DNA from: a bacterium
Lineage (GTDB): Bacteria > Verrucomicrobiota > Verrucomicrobiia > Methylacidiphilales > Verrucolacustridaceae
DNA length: 5,850 nt
Assembly: GCA_009921985.1 (NCBI GenBank)
Contig: RFWS01000070.1
Location: 1 to 5,850, forward strand
Direction of reading: 5' to 3'
Made by a program: the position numbers and the translations under genes. The notes beneath the pieces were generated by a model. The model ran no database searches. It worked only from the letters and a program-made list of their open reading frames with translations, and was not told the origin of the DNA. Positions 1-5,850 of this stretch are shown piece by piece; within the stretch, counting starts at the first letter, position 1, and the number at the start of each line of letters is the position of its first letter.

Positions 1-234
1 TACTTGTCGTTGGACTACATGAAACAGGAGGGGGAGATTTACCGCCGGGAGGATGGCAAGATCACACGGGACAAGATTCCGGTGCGGAAAGGGGAACCGC
101 TAAAAAACCAATTAGAGGCGTTTTTGGACAATGTCCGGCACAATACGGATCCGAGAGTGGCCGGGACGCACGGATTTGAAGCCCTGCAGCTAGCCTCGCG
201 GATCTGCGAACAGATGACGCCGGTAGGCGCATGA
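1..234 (+). CDS. Gfo/Idh/MocA family oxidoreductase, C-terminal fragment
   Basis: This is the last 77 codons of a gene that begins before the window; the frame is open to base 1 and ends at TGA 232-234. The visible part looks like the end of the C-terminal alpha/beta domain of NAD(P)-dependent Gfo/Idh/MocA sugar dehydrogenases: a basic strand region followed by the typical final helix pair, with EPLKNQLEAFLDNVR, then a DPRVAGTHGFEAL turn and a LASRIC helix. In this family the segment with 'E-x-L-x-x-x-L-x-x-F' and 'G-x-x-G-x-x-A-L-x-x-A' closes the protein. The nucleotide-binding Rossmann domain and catalytic Lys lie outside the window, so the substrate cannot be read. The stop overlaps the lpxB start (ATGA), which suggests a role in nucleotide-sugar or lipid A metabolism; a GnnA-like UDP-GlcNAc 3-dehydrogenase is one possibility. 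Family call fairly sure, specific function unknown. Confidence 0.75.
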   Translation, partial: YLSLDYMKQEGEIYRREDGKITRDKIPVRKGEPLKNQLEAFLDNVRHNTDPRVAGTHGFEALQLASRICEQMTPVGA

Positions 235-1469
235 GGAGCGCCGCACCGGAGAAATCCCGCCTTTATTTGGTGGCGGGGGAGGTGAGCGGGGACCGCTTGG
301 CCGCCGATCTGGTCCGGGCGCTAAAAAAACGAAATCCGGAGCTGGAGGTGTTCGGCGTGGGTGGGCCCATGCTGCGGGCGGCGGGTCAGCAACAGAGTTT
401 TGACTTGGTGCGGCATGCGGTGGTGGGGCTGACGGATGTGCTGAAGAACCTGCCGAAATTCCTGATGTTTTTCCGGCAGGTCAGGGCGGAGATCCTCAGA
501 CTTAAGCCAGACGTCGTGGTGCTGGTGGACTATCCAGGATTCAACCTGCGGCTGGCCAAAGCGCTGCATCGTGAAAATCCGCCACCGGCGCTGGTCTATT
601 ACGTGAGTCCGCAGGTTTGGGCATGGAAGGCAGGTCGGGCGCGGGCGATGGAAAAGATCCTGGAGCGTCTGCTGGTGATTTTTCCTTTCGAAGTGGAATG
701 GTTCGGAAGGCAGGCACCGCAACTCAAGGTGAAATGGGTGGGTCATCCTTTGGCGGATCGCTGGATCGAGCAGGCCGGAAGCATGGCTTCACCGGAACAG
801 CCTTGTATTGCCCTTTTGCCCGGCAGTCGTCCCAAAGAGATTGTGAGACATTGGTCTTTGTTGTTGGAGACGGCCGGCCGAATTGCCCGGGAACAGCGGA
901 ATGTGCGTTTTGTCACGCTGGCGACCGGGCCCGAGATGCGGCAACAGCTGGAGGAGGCGTGGGTCAGGCATCCGACCAGCGGGGTTAGTCTGGATATCGT
1001 CTCCGGACAATCTCTGACCCTGCTGAATCGATGCGCCCTGGCCATCGTGGCCTCCGGTACCGCCACGTTGGAGTGTGCGATGGCTGGGTTGCCCATGCTG
1101 GTGATCTATAAAACATCTTGGTTCACCTATCTGCTGGGCCGGATGCTGGTTAAGCTTCCCTACCTATCCATGGTCAACGTTTTGGCCGGGGAAAAGGTGG
1201 TGCCGGAGTTCTTGCAAAACGCGGCCACGGCGGAGCGTTTGACCACGGCCGCTCTGCAGATTCTGCGCAATCCCCGCGGCACCGAAAAAATGAAACAACG
1301 GATTCAACAGGTGGCCTCGAAACTCGGCGGGCCGGGCGCGGCGGAACGGGCGGCCGGAGAGGTCGAGGATGCGATCCGGTTGCGGCGGGCGTTAGTGGTC
1401 GCGGCGGAGGAGCGCGTCCGCGATCGCGAGGAGGGCGTGGGCACGGGAACCGAGGGGACGAAGGGCTAA
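231..1469 (+). CDS. lpxB: Lipid-A-disaccharide synthase LpxB
   Basis: LpxB is a GT19 glycosyltransferase on the inner face of the cytoplasmic membrane. It joins UDP-2,3-diacylglucosamine to lipid X, giving the tetraacyl disaccharide 1-phosphate of lipid A. Family landmarks appear in order: VAGEVSGD (residues 14-21; usually GEASGD), GVGGPMLRAAG (42-52), VDYPGFN (99-105, with the conserved Asp100), YYVSPQVWAWK (123-133), FPFE (151-154), WVGHPLAD (169-176), LPGSRPKEI (196-204), SGTATLE (275-281) and NVLAG...VPEFLQ (316-329). The protein is 412 residues, while E. coli LpxB is about 382; the extra residues are a low-complexity charged/Gly tail from about 388 that lies antisense to the end of ispA. 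The ATG at 231 overlaps the upstream TGA by 4 bp and leaves a normal-length N-terminus. No good Shine-Dalgarno precedes it, consistent with translational coupling. Confidence 0.96.
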   Translation: MRSAAPEKSRLYLVAGEVSGDRLAADLVRALKKRNPELEVFGVGGPMLRAAGQQQSFDLVRHAVVGLTDVLKNLPKFLMFFRQVRAEILRLKPDVVVLVDYPGFNLRLAKALHRENPPPALVYYVSPQVWAWKAGRARAMEKILERLLVIFPFEVEWFGRQAPQLKVKWVGHPLADRWIEQAGSMASPEQPCIALLPGSRPKEIVRHWSLLLETAGRIAREQRNVRFVTLATGPEMRQQLEEAWVRHPTSGVSLDIVSGQSLTLLNRCALAIVASGTATLECAMAGLPMLVIYKTSWFTYLLGRMLVKLPYLSMVNVLAGEKVVPEFLQNAATAERLTTAALQILRNPRGTEKMKQRIQQVASKLGGPGAAERAAGEVEDAIRLRRALVVAAEERVRDREEGVGTGTEGTKG

Positions 1470-2270
1470 GCGGGCCGCGCGGGTGAGCCGATCGGCCTCC
1501 CTTCGGGCGCCGTCGAGGCCCAGCAGGCGCGGGTAGGTGGCTTTACCGGAGGACTGATCCTTGCCGATGCTTTTGCCGAGTTTTTCCTTGGTGGAGACGA
1601 TGTCGAGGATGTCATCGATCACCTGAAAGGCCAGGCCGAGGGCCCGACCGAACTTGGTCAGATGGGAAAGGGTCCGAGTCCCGGCCCCGGCGGACATCGC
1701 GCCAAGCCGAAGGGAGGCGGTAATGAGGGCTCCGGTTTTTGCGCGGTGGATTTCAACGAGTTTCTTCAGGGGGATGCGCTTTTTTTCGGAGTCGAGGTCG
1801 AGCACCTGACCGGCAATCAATCCGAGGCTGCCGGAGGCATGGGCCAGTTCGGCGACGTAATCGGCCGCGGAGTAACGGCGATTGGCCTTGGTGCGGGCGA
1901 CCGAGGCAAAGGCCTCGGTGAGGAGCCCGTCCCCGGCCAGGACGGCCACCGCTTCGCCGTAGACCTTGTGACTAGTGGGGCGTCCGCGGCGAAAATCATC
2001 GTCGTCCATGCAGGGCAAGTCGTCGTGGATCAGGGAGTAGGTGTGAATGCATTCGACCGCACAGGCGGCCGGCAGGGCAGTGGTTTCGGTTCCCCCGGCG
2101 GCCCGGGCGGCGGCCAGGCAGAGGATGGGGCGAAGGCGCTTCCCCCCGGCGAGGAGACTATAACGCATGGCCTTGTGAATCAGGGCCGGGTGGGCGTCCT
2201 TGGAAATCAGGCGATCCAAGGATTTTTCGACCATGGGTAGCCGGGATTTCCAAAACGTCTGTGGATTCAT
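1392..2270 (-). CDS. ispA: Farnesyl diphosphate synthase (trans-prenyltransferase, IspA type)
   Basis: A 292-residue all-helical prenyltransferase that condenses isopentenyl diphosphate with allylic diphosphates in the cytosol, supplying precursors for quinones and undecaprenyl phosphate. Visible motifs: GGKRLRP (42-48, diphosphate binding), the first Asp-rich motif DDLPCMDDDD (83-92, DDxxxxD form), KTGALI (178-183), the second Asp-rich motif DDILD (219-223) and GKATYP (242-247). The residue five before the first motif is Tyr78 with Ser79 next; together with the two-residue insertion in the motif this is the bacterial type II FPP synthase pattern, so a C15 product is more likely than C20. GGPP synthase remains the alternative. 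The ATG at 2268-2270 gives the usual N-terminus, but no Shine-Dalgarno is visible; an internal ATG at codon 13 (2232-2234) is possible. The stop TAA (1392-1394) lies inside convergent lpxB. The gene starts 54 bp after the phosphoribosyltransferase-like gene. Confidence 0.93.
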   Translation of the reverse strand: MNPQTFWKSRLPMVEKSLDRLISKDAHPALIHKAMRYSLLAGGKRLRPILCLAAARAAGGTETTALPAACAVECIHTYSLIHDDLPCMDDDDFRRGRPTSHKVYGEAVAVLAGDGLLTEAFASVARTKANRRYSAADYVAELAHASGSLGLIAGQVLDLDSEKKRIPLKKLVEIHRAKTGALITASLRLGAMSAGAGTRTLSHLTKFGRALGLAFQVIDDILDIVSTKEKLGKSIGKDQSSGKATYPRLLGLDGARREADRLTRAARLALRPLGSRAHALLAIADALLRRDH

Positions 2271-2324
2271 TGGGGGCTGATTTGAGAAAGAGAGGCGGGC
2301 AAAGGCAAGCGGGAAGGCGGAGCC

Positions 2325-2819
2325 TTAGTCAATTTTACAGACGGAATAGGTGGGGACGGGAGCCAGGGTTTTGGCTCCTCCCGAAGGAATGATTTCCAGC
2401 AGGGTGACGATTTCCACCAGCTCACCCTGTCCTTGTTTTAAAAGCGTGACGCCCGACGCCAACTGGGTGCCCCGATCGAGAATATCCGCCACCAGCAAAG
2501 TCCGGCAGCCGGCGGGAATCGACTGGAAATCTAGAATCGGCCCGCGGGCCGATGGCTGCAGGACGGCCAGTCCGGTGCCGACAAAATAAGAAAGGGGGGC
2601 GGCGAGGGGGAGGGAGGTCGAATCATAGGCAACCACGAGGTCAATCCGCCGGCGGGCGTAGCGCTCATTCAAGTCGGAACAGGCAAAACGGAACAACTGT
2701 CCATCGCGGTAAATCCCATCAGTCAGATAAGTGGCTTCTCCGGCCCGCCGGGCGTTCTGAATGGTTTTAACCGCAGCGGCAAGGCGGTCGCGGCTACTAC
2801 GGAGAGCGGCAGTTTTCAT
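2325..2819 (-). CDS. Phosphoribosyltransferase-like protein (type I PRTase fold), function unknown
   Basis: A 164-residue protein resembling the type I phosphoribosyltransferase fold of orotate and adenine PRTases. An N-terminal helix is followed by a hood-like stretch (TYLTDGIYRDG, 30-40), then a strand-helix unit (IDLVVAYDSTSLPLAAPLSY, 59-78) like the 'vvg..srGiplA..lA' segment of the family. A PRPP-loop-like segment LLVADILDRGTQL (108-120) is followed by a helix and the strand IVTLLEI. The canonical loop has two acidic residues and a 'T-G-G/T-T' turn; here it reads ADILDRGTQ, so only part of the motif is kept. Catalysis on PRPP is therefore uncertain; it could be a divergent enzyme or a PRPP/nucleotide sensor. 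ATG 2817-2819 is preferred because it lies 43 bp past the sigma factor stop; an in-frame TTG at 2835-2837 would add six residues. No signal peptide or membrane segment is seen. Confidence 0.7.
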   Translation of the reverse strand: MKTAALRSSRDRLAAAVKTIQNARRAGEATYLTDGIYRDGQLFRFACSDLNERYARRRIDLVVAYDSTSLPLAAPLSYFVGTGLAVLQPSARGPILDFQSIPAGCRTLLVADILDRGTQLASGVTLLKQGQGELVEIVTLLEIIPSGGAKTLAPVPTYSVCKID

Positions 2820-2862
2820 GGAAAGATGATGTTCCAAAAAAGGGGATCGGAGAACGAGGAAA

Positions 2863-3720
2863 TCAGTCCTCTTCCGTTTCGGGATCGATTCGGTTCTTTG
2901 CCTCCGGCCGGGCCTCCAGGGCGGTCCGGAGTTTTTTCAGGGCGCCATTCTGAATCTGGCGGATGCGTTCCCGGGTGACCTTGAATTTTTTGCCAATGTG
3001 TTCAAGGGTCGGGGGCGTCTCGTCAGAAAGGGGAAAACGAAGGGAGAGAATGGCCCGCTCCCGCGCATCCAGCACATGGAGGACTCTCCGGAGGTCCTTA
3101 ACCAGGCTGCGGCTCTCCAGGCCCTTGCCGGGCATGGCGGCGGTTTCATCGGCGATGAGGTCGCCCAACTCGGCATCGGCATCCTCCCCGACAAGCGCAT
3201 TGAGGGAGGTGGGCCGCATGGAAATGCGGCGAAACTGGCCGACCTTTTCCGACGTGACGCCCAACTCGGTCGCCAGTTCCTGGTCGGTGGGTTCGCGACC
3301 CAGCTCGTCTGCCAGCTGGATGGCGATGCGTCGCATCTTGGCGAGTTTGTCGACCAGATGGACGGGCAGGCGGATCGTCTTGGACTGGTTGGCGAGGGCG
3401 CGACGGACGGCCTGTTTGATCCACCAGGCCCCATAGGTGCTGAATTTTGTGCCGCGGTTTGGGTCAAAACGTTCGACCGCCTTCATCAGACCGATATTTC
3501 CTTCGCTGATGAGATCAAGGAGAGGAAGTCCCAGACCAGCGTAATCCTGGGCAATTTTAACGACGAGACGAAGGTTGGCCCGGATCATCTGTTCGCGAGC
3601 AGCGCGGTCGCCCCGTTGGATCCTTTTGCCCAGGCGAACCTCATCCGCGCGGGTGAGTAGGGGAATCTGCCCAATCTCCCGCAGGTAGGTGCCCAGCGCT
3701 CCTTCCCGATCGTCCCGCAT
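2863..3720 (-). CDS. RNA polymerase sigma factor, sigma-70 family (RpoD/RpoS-like, group 2 probable)
   Basis: A 285-residue sigma factor that directs RNA polymerase to promoters. Region 1.2 is at about residues 6-38 (LGTYLREIGQIPLLT). Region 2 spans about 44-120, with the core-binding segment LLDLISEGNIGLMKAVERFD (67-86) and the -10 recognition/melting helix FSTYGAWWIKQA (93-104) followed by TIRLPVH (115-121). Region 3 is at about 130-190. Region 4 is at about 205-266, with the -35 helix VTRERIRQIQ (248-257). There is no region 1.1 and no long non-conserved insert, so it is much shorter than a housekeeping RpoD. Together with 'QIQ' in region 4.2 and Arg106 at the position of E. coli Thr440, this favours an alternative group 2 factor, though some small primary sigmas look similar. 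ATG 3718-3720 starts just before region 1.2; the longer open frame upstream runs antisense-free but through the hairpin and the end of ppdK, so it is rejected. A TTG at 3781-3783 is a remote alternative. Confidence 0.9.
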   Translation of the reverse strand: MRDDREGALGTYLREIGQIPLLTRADEVRLGKRIQRGDRAAREQMIRANLRLVVKIAQDYAGLGLPLLDLISEGNIGLMKAVERFDPNRGTKFSTYGAWWIKQAVRRALANQSKTIRLPVHLVDKLAKMRRIAIQLADELGREPTDQELATELGVTSEKVGQFRRISMRPTSLNALVGEDADAELGDLIADETAAMPGKGLESRSLVKDLRRVLHVLDARERAILSLRFPLSDETPPTLEHIGKKFKVTRERIRQIQNGALKKLRTALEARPEAKNRIDPETEED

Positions 3721-3784
3721 CCAAACAGAATGAAGGGGCGACCGCCGAAGGGGAAGACGAACCGGATAAAAGTTAGCACCCAAC

Positions 3785-3806
3785 CACGGGCCGGAAGAGG
3801 CCCGTG
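3785..3806 (-). terminator. GC-rich perfect hairpin between ppdK and the sigma factor gene, possible terminator
   Basis: The arms CACGGGCC and GGCCCGTG pair perfectly over 8 bp around a 6-base loop, starting 23 bases after the ppdK stop. On the - strand the stem is followed by GTTGGGTGCTAAC and only then by a TTTT run, so the U-tract is displaced by about 13 bases and is not a textbook intrinsic terminator. It may terminate or attenuate ppdK transcription, protect the ppdK 3' end, or lie in the leader of the sigma gene. The structure is seen directly; its role is inferred. Confidence 0.4.
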
Positions 3807-3829
3807 AAGCGGGAAATACCCTTCGGGAA

Positions 3830-5850
3830 TTAGTCTTTGAGCGCGGCCTGTGCGGCCGCCAAGCGGGCCACGGGCAGACGGAAGGGAGAGCAAGACACGT
3901 AGTTGAGGCCGAGCCGGTGGCAGAATTTGACCGAATCCGGATCCCCACCGTGCTCACCGCAGATGCCTAGTTTGATGTCCTTTCGGGCGAAGCGGCCCAG
4001 GCGGACGGCGGTTTCCATCAGTTTACCCACGCCCCCCTGATCGAGTACGGCGAAGGGGTTCTGGCGCACGATCTCCTCCTCCTGATACCGCGGAAGGAAG
4101 GAGCCCGCGTCGTCGCGGCTCATGCCCAGGGAAGTCTGGGTGAGGTCGTTGGTGCCAAAGCTGAAGAACTGGGCGGACTTGGCGATCTCATCGGCCACCA
4201 CGCAGGCGCGGGGCACCTCGATCATGGTGCCGACCAAATAGGAAATCTTCACATTTCGTTCCCGCTGAACGGTGGCGGCCACGCGGTGGACCACCTCCAA
4301 CTGCAGTTCGAGTTCCTTCGGGAAGCCGACGAGCGGGATCATGATCTCGGGGCGGACTTTCATGCCGGCGGCCTGCACTTCGGCGGCAGCCTCGAAGACG
4401 GCGCGAGCCTGCATCTCGGAAATTTCGGGATAGACGATACCGAGGCGGCAACCGCGGTGGCCAAGCATGGGGTTAAACTCGTGCAGTTCCTTCACCCGGC
4501 GGGCAATGCGGTCCGCGGAAATACCGAGTTTTTCGGCGAGGTCACGCTGGGCGGTTTCCTCGTGGGGGAGGAACTCGTGCAGGGGTGGGTCGAGGAAGCG
4601 GATGGTGGCAGGGCGGCCACCGAGAGCCTTGAAGATCCCCACAAAGTCCGACCGCTGTTCGGGCAGCAGTTTGGCGAGAGCCCGGTTTCGTTCATCGGCA
4701 TTCTCTGCGAGGATCATCTGGCGGACGTAATCGATGCGGTGGCCCTCGAAGAACATGTGTTCGGTGCGGCATAGCCCCACGCCTTGGGCACCGAAGGCAA
4801 CGGCGTGTTCCACCTGATCCGGTTGATCGGCGTTGGCACGAACCTCCAATTTCCGGCGCTGGTCGGCCCATTGCATGAGTTGGGCAAACATCTTGTAACT
4901 GGGGCTGTCGCTTCCCTGAATGTCTTTGTCGATGAGGACACGGACGATGTCGGAAGGGGAGGTTTTCACCTCGCCGGCGAAAATCTCCCCGCTGGTGCCG
5001 TCGATGGAAAGAAAGTCGCCCTTGCGGTAGTGCTTGCCGCGCACGGTGAGGGTGCCCGTGGCATAGTCGATCTGCAGGTCCGAGGCGCCGCAGACGCAGA
5101 CTTTGCCCATTTGGCGTGCCACGAGGGCGGCGTGCGAAGAAACTCCGCCTCGGGCGGTGAGAATGCCTTCGGCCGCCAGCATGCCACGGATGTCCTCGGG
5201 ACTGGTCTCCACGCGGACGAGAAGGACCTTGGCCCCCTTGTGGGCGGCCGCTTCGGCCTCGTTGGCCTGAAAATAGATCTGACCGGTGGCGGCGCCGGGG
5301 CCGGCCGGTAGACCGCGGGCGATGACCTCGGCGGTTTTCCGGGCGCGGGCGTCAAAAACGGGGGCCAACAACTGGCTAAGCGAATCGGCAGGGATGCGGC
5401 GGACGGCATCGTCCGGCTTGATCAGCTTTTCCTTCACCATTTCCACGGCGATGCGGACAGCGGCAAGGCCGGTGCGTTTGCCGTTACGGGTCTGGAGCAT
5501 GAAGAGGCGTCCCTCTTCCACGGTGAATTCGAAATCCTGCATGTCCTTGAAGTGTCCCTCGAGAGTGCGCCGGACATCCTGCAACTGACGGTAGACCTCG
5601 GGGAACTGGACCTGGATCTTTGCGACGGGCTCAGGGGTGCGGACTCCGGCCACGACGTCCTCGCCTTGGGCATTCAGCAGAAATTCCCCATAGAGAACCT
5701 TCTCCCCGGTGGCAGGATCGCGGGTAAAGGAGACGCCGGAGCCGCTGTTTTCACCAGTGTTACCGAACACCATGGCCTGCACGTTGACCGCGGTGCCCCA
5801 CTCGTGGGGAATGTTGTATTTGCGGCGATAAATGATGGCACGCTCGTTAT
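3830..5850 (-). CDS. ppdK: Pyruvate, phosphate dikinase, N-terminus cut by the window edge
   Basis: PPDK reversibly interconverts ATP + phosphate + pyruvate and AMP + PPi + PEP in the cytosol, serving gluconeogenesis or PPi-linked glycolysis. The frame stays open to base 5850 (the first full codons read NERAIIYRRKYNIPHEWGTA), so about 672 of roughly 875-900 residues are visible and some 200 N-terminal residues are missing. Order of parts: the end of the ATP-grasp domain (VFGNTGENSGSGVSFTRDP; FMLQTRNGKRTG), the phosphohistidine swivel domain with TARGGVSSHAALVAR (catalytic His at 5132-5134), and the C-terminal PEP/pyruvate TIM barrel with GLCRTEHMFFE, SFGTNDLTQTSLGMSRDD, the catalytic Cys in GICGEHGGDP (3959-3961), and the end NYVSCSPFRLPVARLAAAQAAL. 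The 'GLCRTEHMFF' and 'CGEHGGDP' forms mark PPDK rather than PEP synthase. The residue two before the catalytic His, usually Thr, is Ser. The stop is TAA at 3830-3832. No PPDK regulatory protein gene is in the window. Confidence 0.97.
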   Translation of the reverse strand, partial: NERAIIYRRKYNIPHEWGTAVNVQAMVFGNTGENSGSGVSFTRDPATGEKVLYGEFLLNAQGEDVVAGVRTPEPVAKIQVQFPEVYRQLQDVRRTLEGHFKDMQDFEFTVEEGRLFMLQTRNGKRTGLAAVRIAVEMVKEKLIKPDDAVRRIPADSLSQLLAPVFDARARKTAEVIARGLPAGPGAATGQIYFQANEAEAAAHKGAKVLLVRVETSPEDIRGMLAAEGILTARGGVSSHAALVARQMGKVCVCGASDLQIDYATGTLTVRGKHYRKGDFLSIDGTSGEIFAGEVKTSPSDIVRVLIDKDIQGSDSPSYKMFAQLMQWADQRRKLEVRANADQPDQVEHAVAFGAQGVGLCRTEHMFFEGHRIDYVRQMILAENADERNRALAKLLPEQRSDFVGIFKALGGRPATIRFLDPPLHEFLPHEETAQRDLAEKLGISADRIARRVKELHEFNPMLGHRGCRLGIVYPEISEMQARAVFEAAAEVQAAGMKVRPEIMIPLVGFPKELELQLEVVHRVAATVQRERNVKISYLVGTMIEVPRACVVADEIAKSAQFFSFGTNDLTQTSLGMSRDDAGSFLPRYQEEEIVRQNPFAVLDQGGVGKLMETAVRLGRFARKDIKLGICGEHGGDPDSVKFCHRLGLNYVSCSPFRLPVARLAAAQAALKD

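Noticed and set aside
1662..2240. 192-codon open frame on the + strand opposite ispA
   Set aside because: It is in exact antisense codon register with ispA, where GC-rich codons rarely give stops. Its Gly-rich translation has no recognisable domain, while ispA carries all prenyltransferase motifs.
2314..2326. Small inverted repeat AAGGC/GCCTT at the end of the PRTase-like gene
   Set aside because: It has only a 5-bp stem with a 3-base loop, overlaps the stop codon and has no T-run after it; too weak to call a terminator.
2998..3660. 220-codon open frame on the + strand opposite the sigma factor
   Set aside because: It is also in antisense register with a well-supported gene; the translation shows no family motif and the frame is explained by the sigma factor codon usage.
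3811..3829. Second possible hairpin GGG/CCC with CTTCGG next to the ppdK stop
   Set aside because: Pairing is only 3 bp without bulges, and alternative pairings compete; not distinguishable from chance in GC-rich DNA.
3721..3829. Promoter for the sigma factor gene
   Set aside because: AT-rich TTTTAT and TTGGGT words occur but not at workable -35/-10 spacing, so no promoter is claimed.
3721..3957. N-terminal extension of the sigma factor open frame by 79 residues
   Set aside because: It would overlap the conserved end of ppdK on the same strand in another frame, and the added sequence is Arg/Ser/Pro-rich with no sigma region 1.1 character.
4286..5311. Two long + strand open frames (4286-4774 and 4784-5311) opposite ppdK
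   Set aside because: Both are in the same antisense register to ppdK and have no motifs; PPDK is strongly conserved across the whole stretch.
5780..5782. GTG as a start codon for ppdK
   Set aside because: The frame continues upstream to the window edge with clearly PPDK-like sequence (RAIIYRRKYNIPHEWGTAVN), so this is an internal Val codon.

Overview
The window is a GC-rich chromosomal stretch from a Gram-negative bacterium. LpxB shows that the cell makes lipid A. Encoding lpxB directly after a Gfo/Idh/MocA oxidoreductase, and carrying pyruvate phosphate dikinase and a short group-2-like sigma factor, would fit the PVC superphylum, perhaps Verrucomicrobiota. That placement is inference from gene content and general sequence style, not proof. 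No transposase, integrase, phage gene, CRISPR array, tRNA or rRNA is visible.

Left arm, + strand (1-1469): the 3' end of a Gfo/Idh/MocA-type oxidoreductase runs into lpxB (lipid-A-disaccharide synthase) through an ATGA stop/start overlap, so the two are very probably co-transcribed and translationally coupled. lpxB ends inside the gene that converges on it from the right.

Right arm, - strand (1392-5850), read right to left: the C-terminal three quarters of ppdK (pyruvate phosphate dikinase, cut by the window edge); a 109-bp gap with a perfect 8-bp GC-rich hairpin; a 285-residue sigma-70 family factor lacking region 1.1; a small phosphoribosyltransferase-like protein with an eroded PRPP-binding motif; and an ispA-type farnesyl diphosphate synthase. 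The last three genes are 43-54 bp apart and could form one transcription unit.

Functionally this is core metabolism: lipid A assembly, isoprenoid chain elongation feeding quinone and undecaprenyl carriers, PEP/pyruvate interconversion, and a transcription factor. I see no previously undescribed multi-gene system. The points worth a second look are local: a 78-bp in-register antisense overlap of the lpxB and ispA 3' ends, the non-canonical PRTase, a substituted -10-recognition residue in the sigma factor, a Thr-to-Ser change beside the catalytic His of PPDK, and a possible link of the upstream oxidoreductase to modified lipid A. No gene-free stretch exceeds 110 bp.
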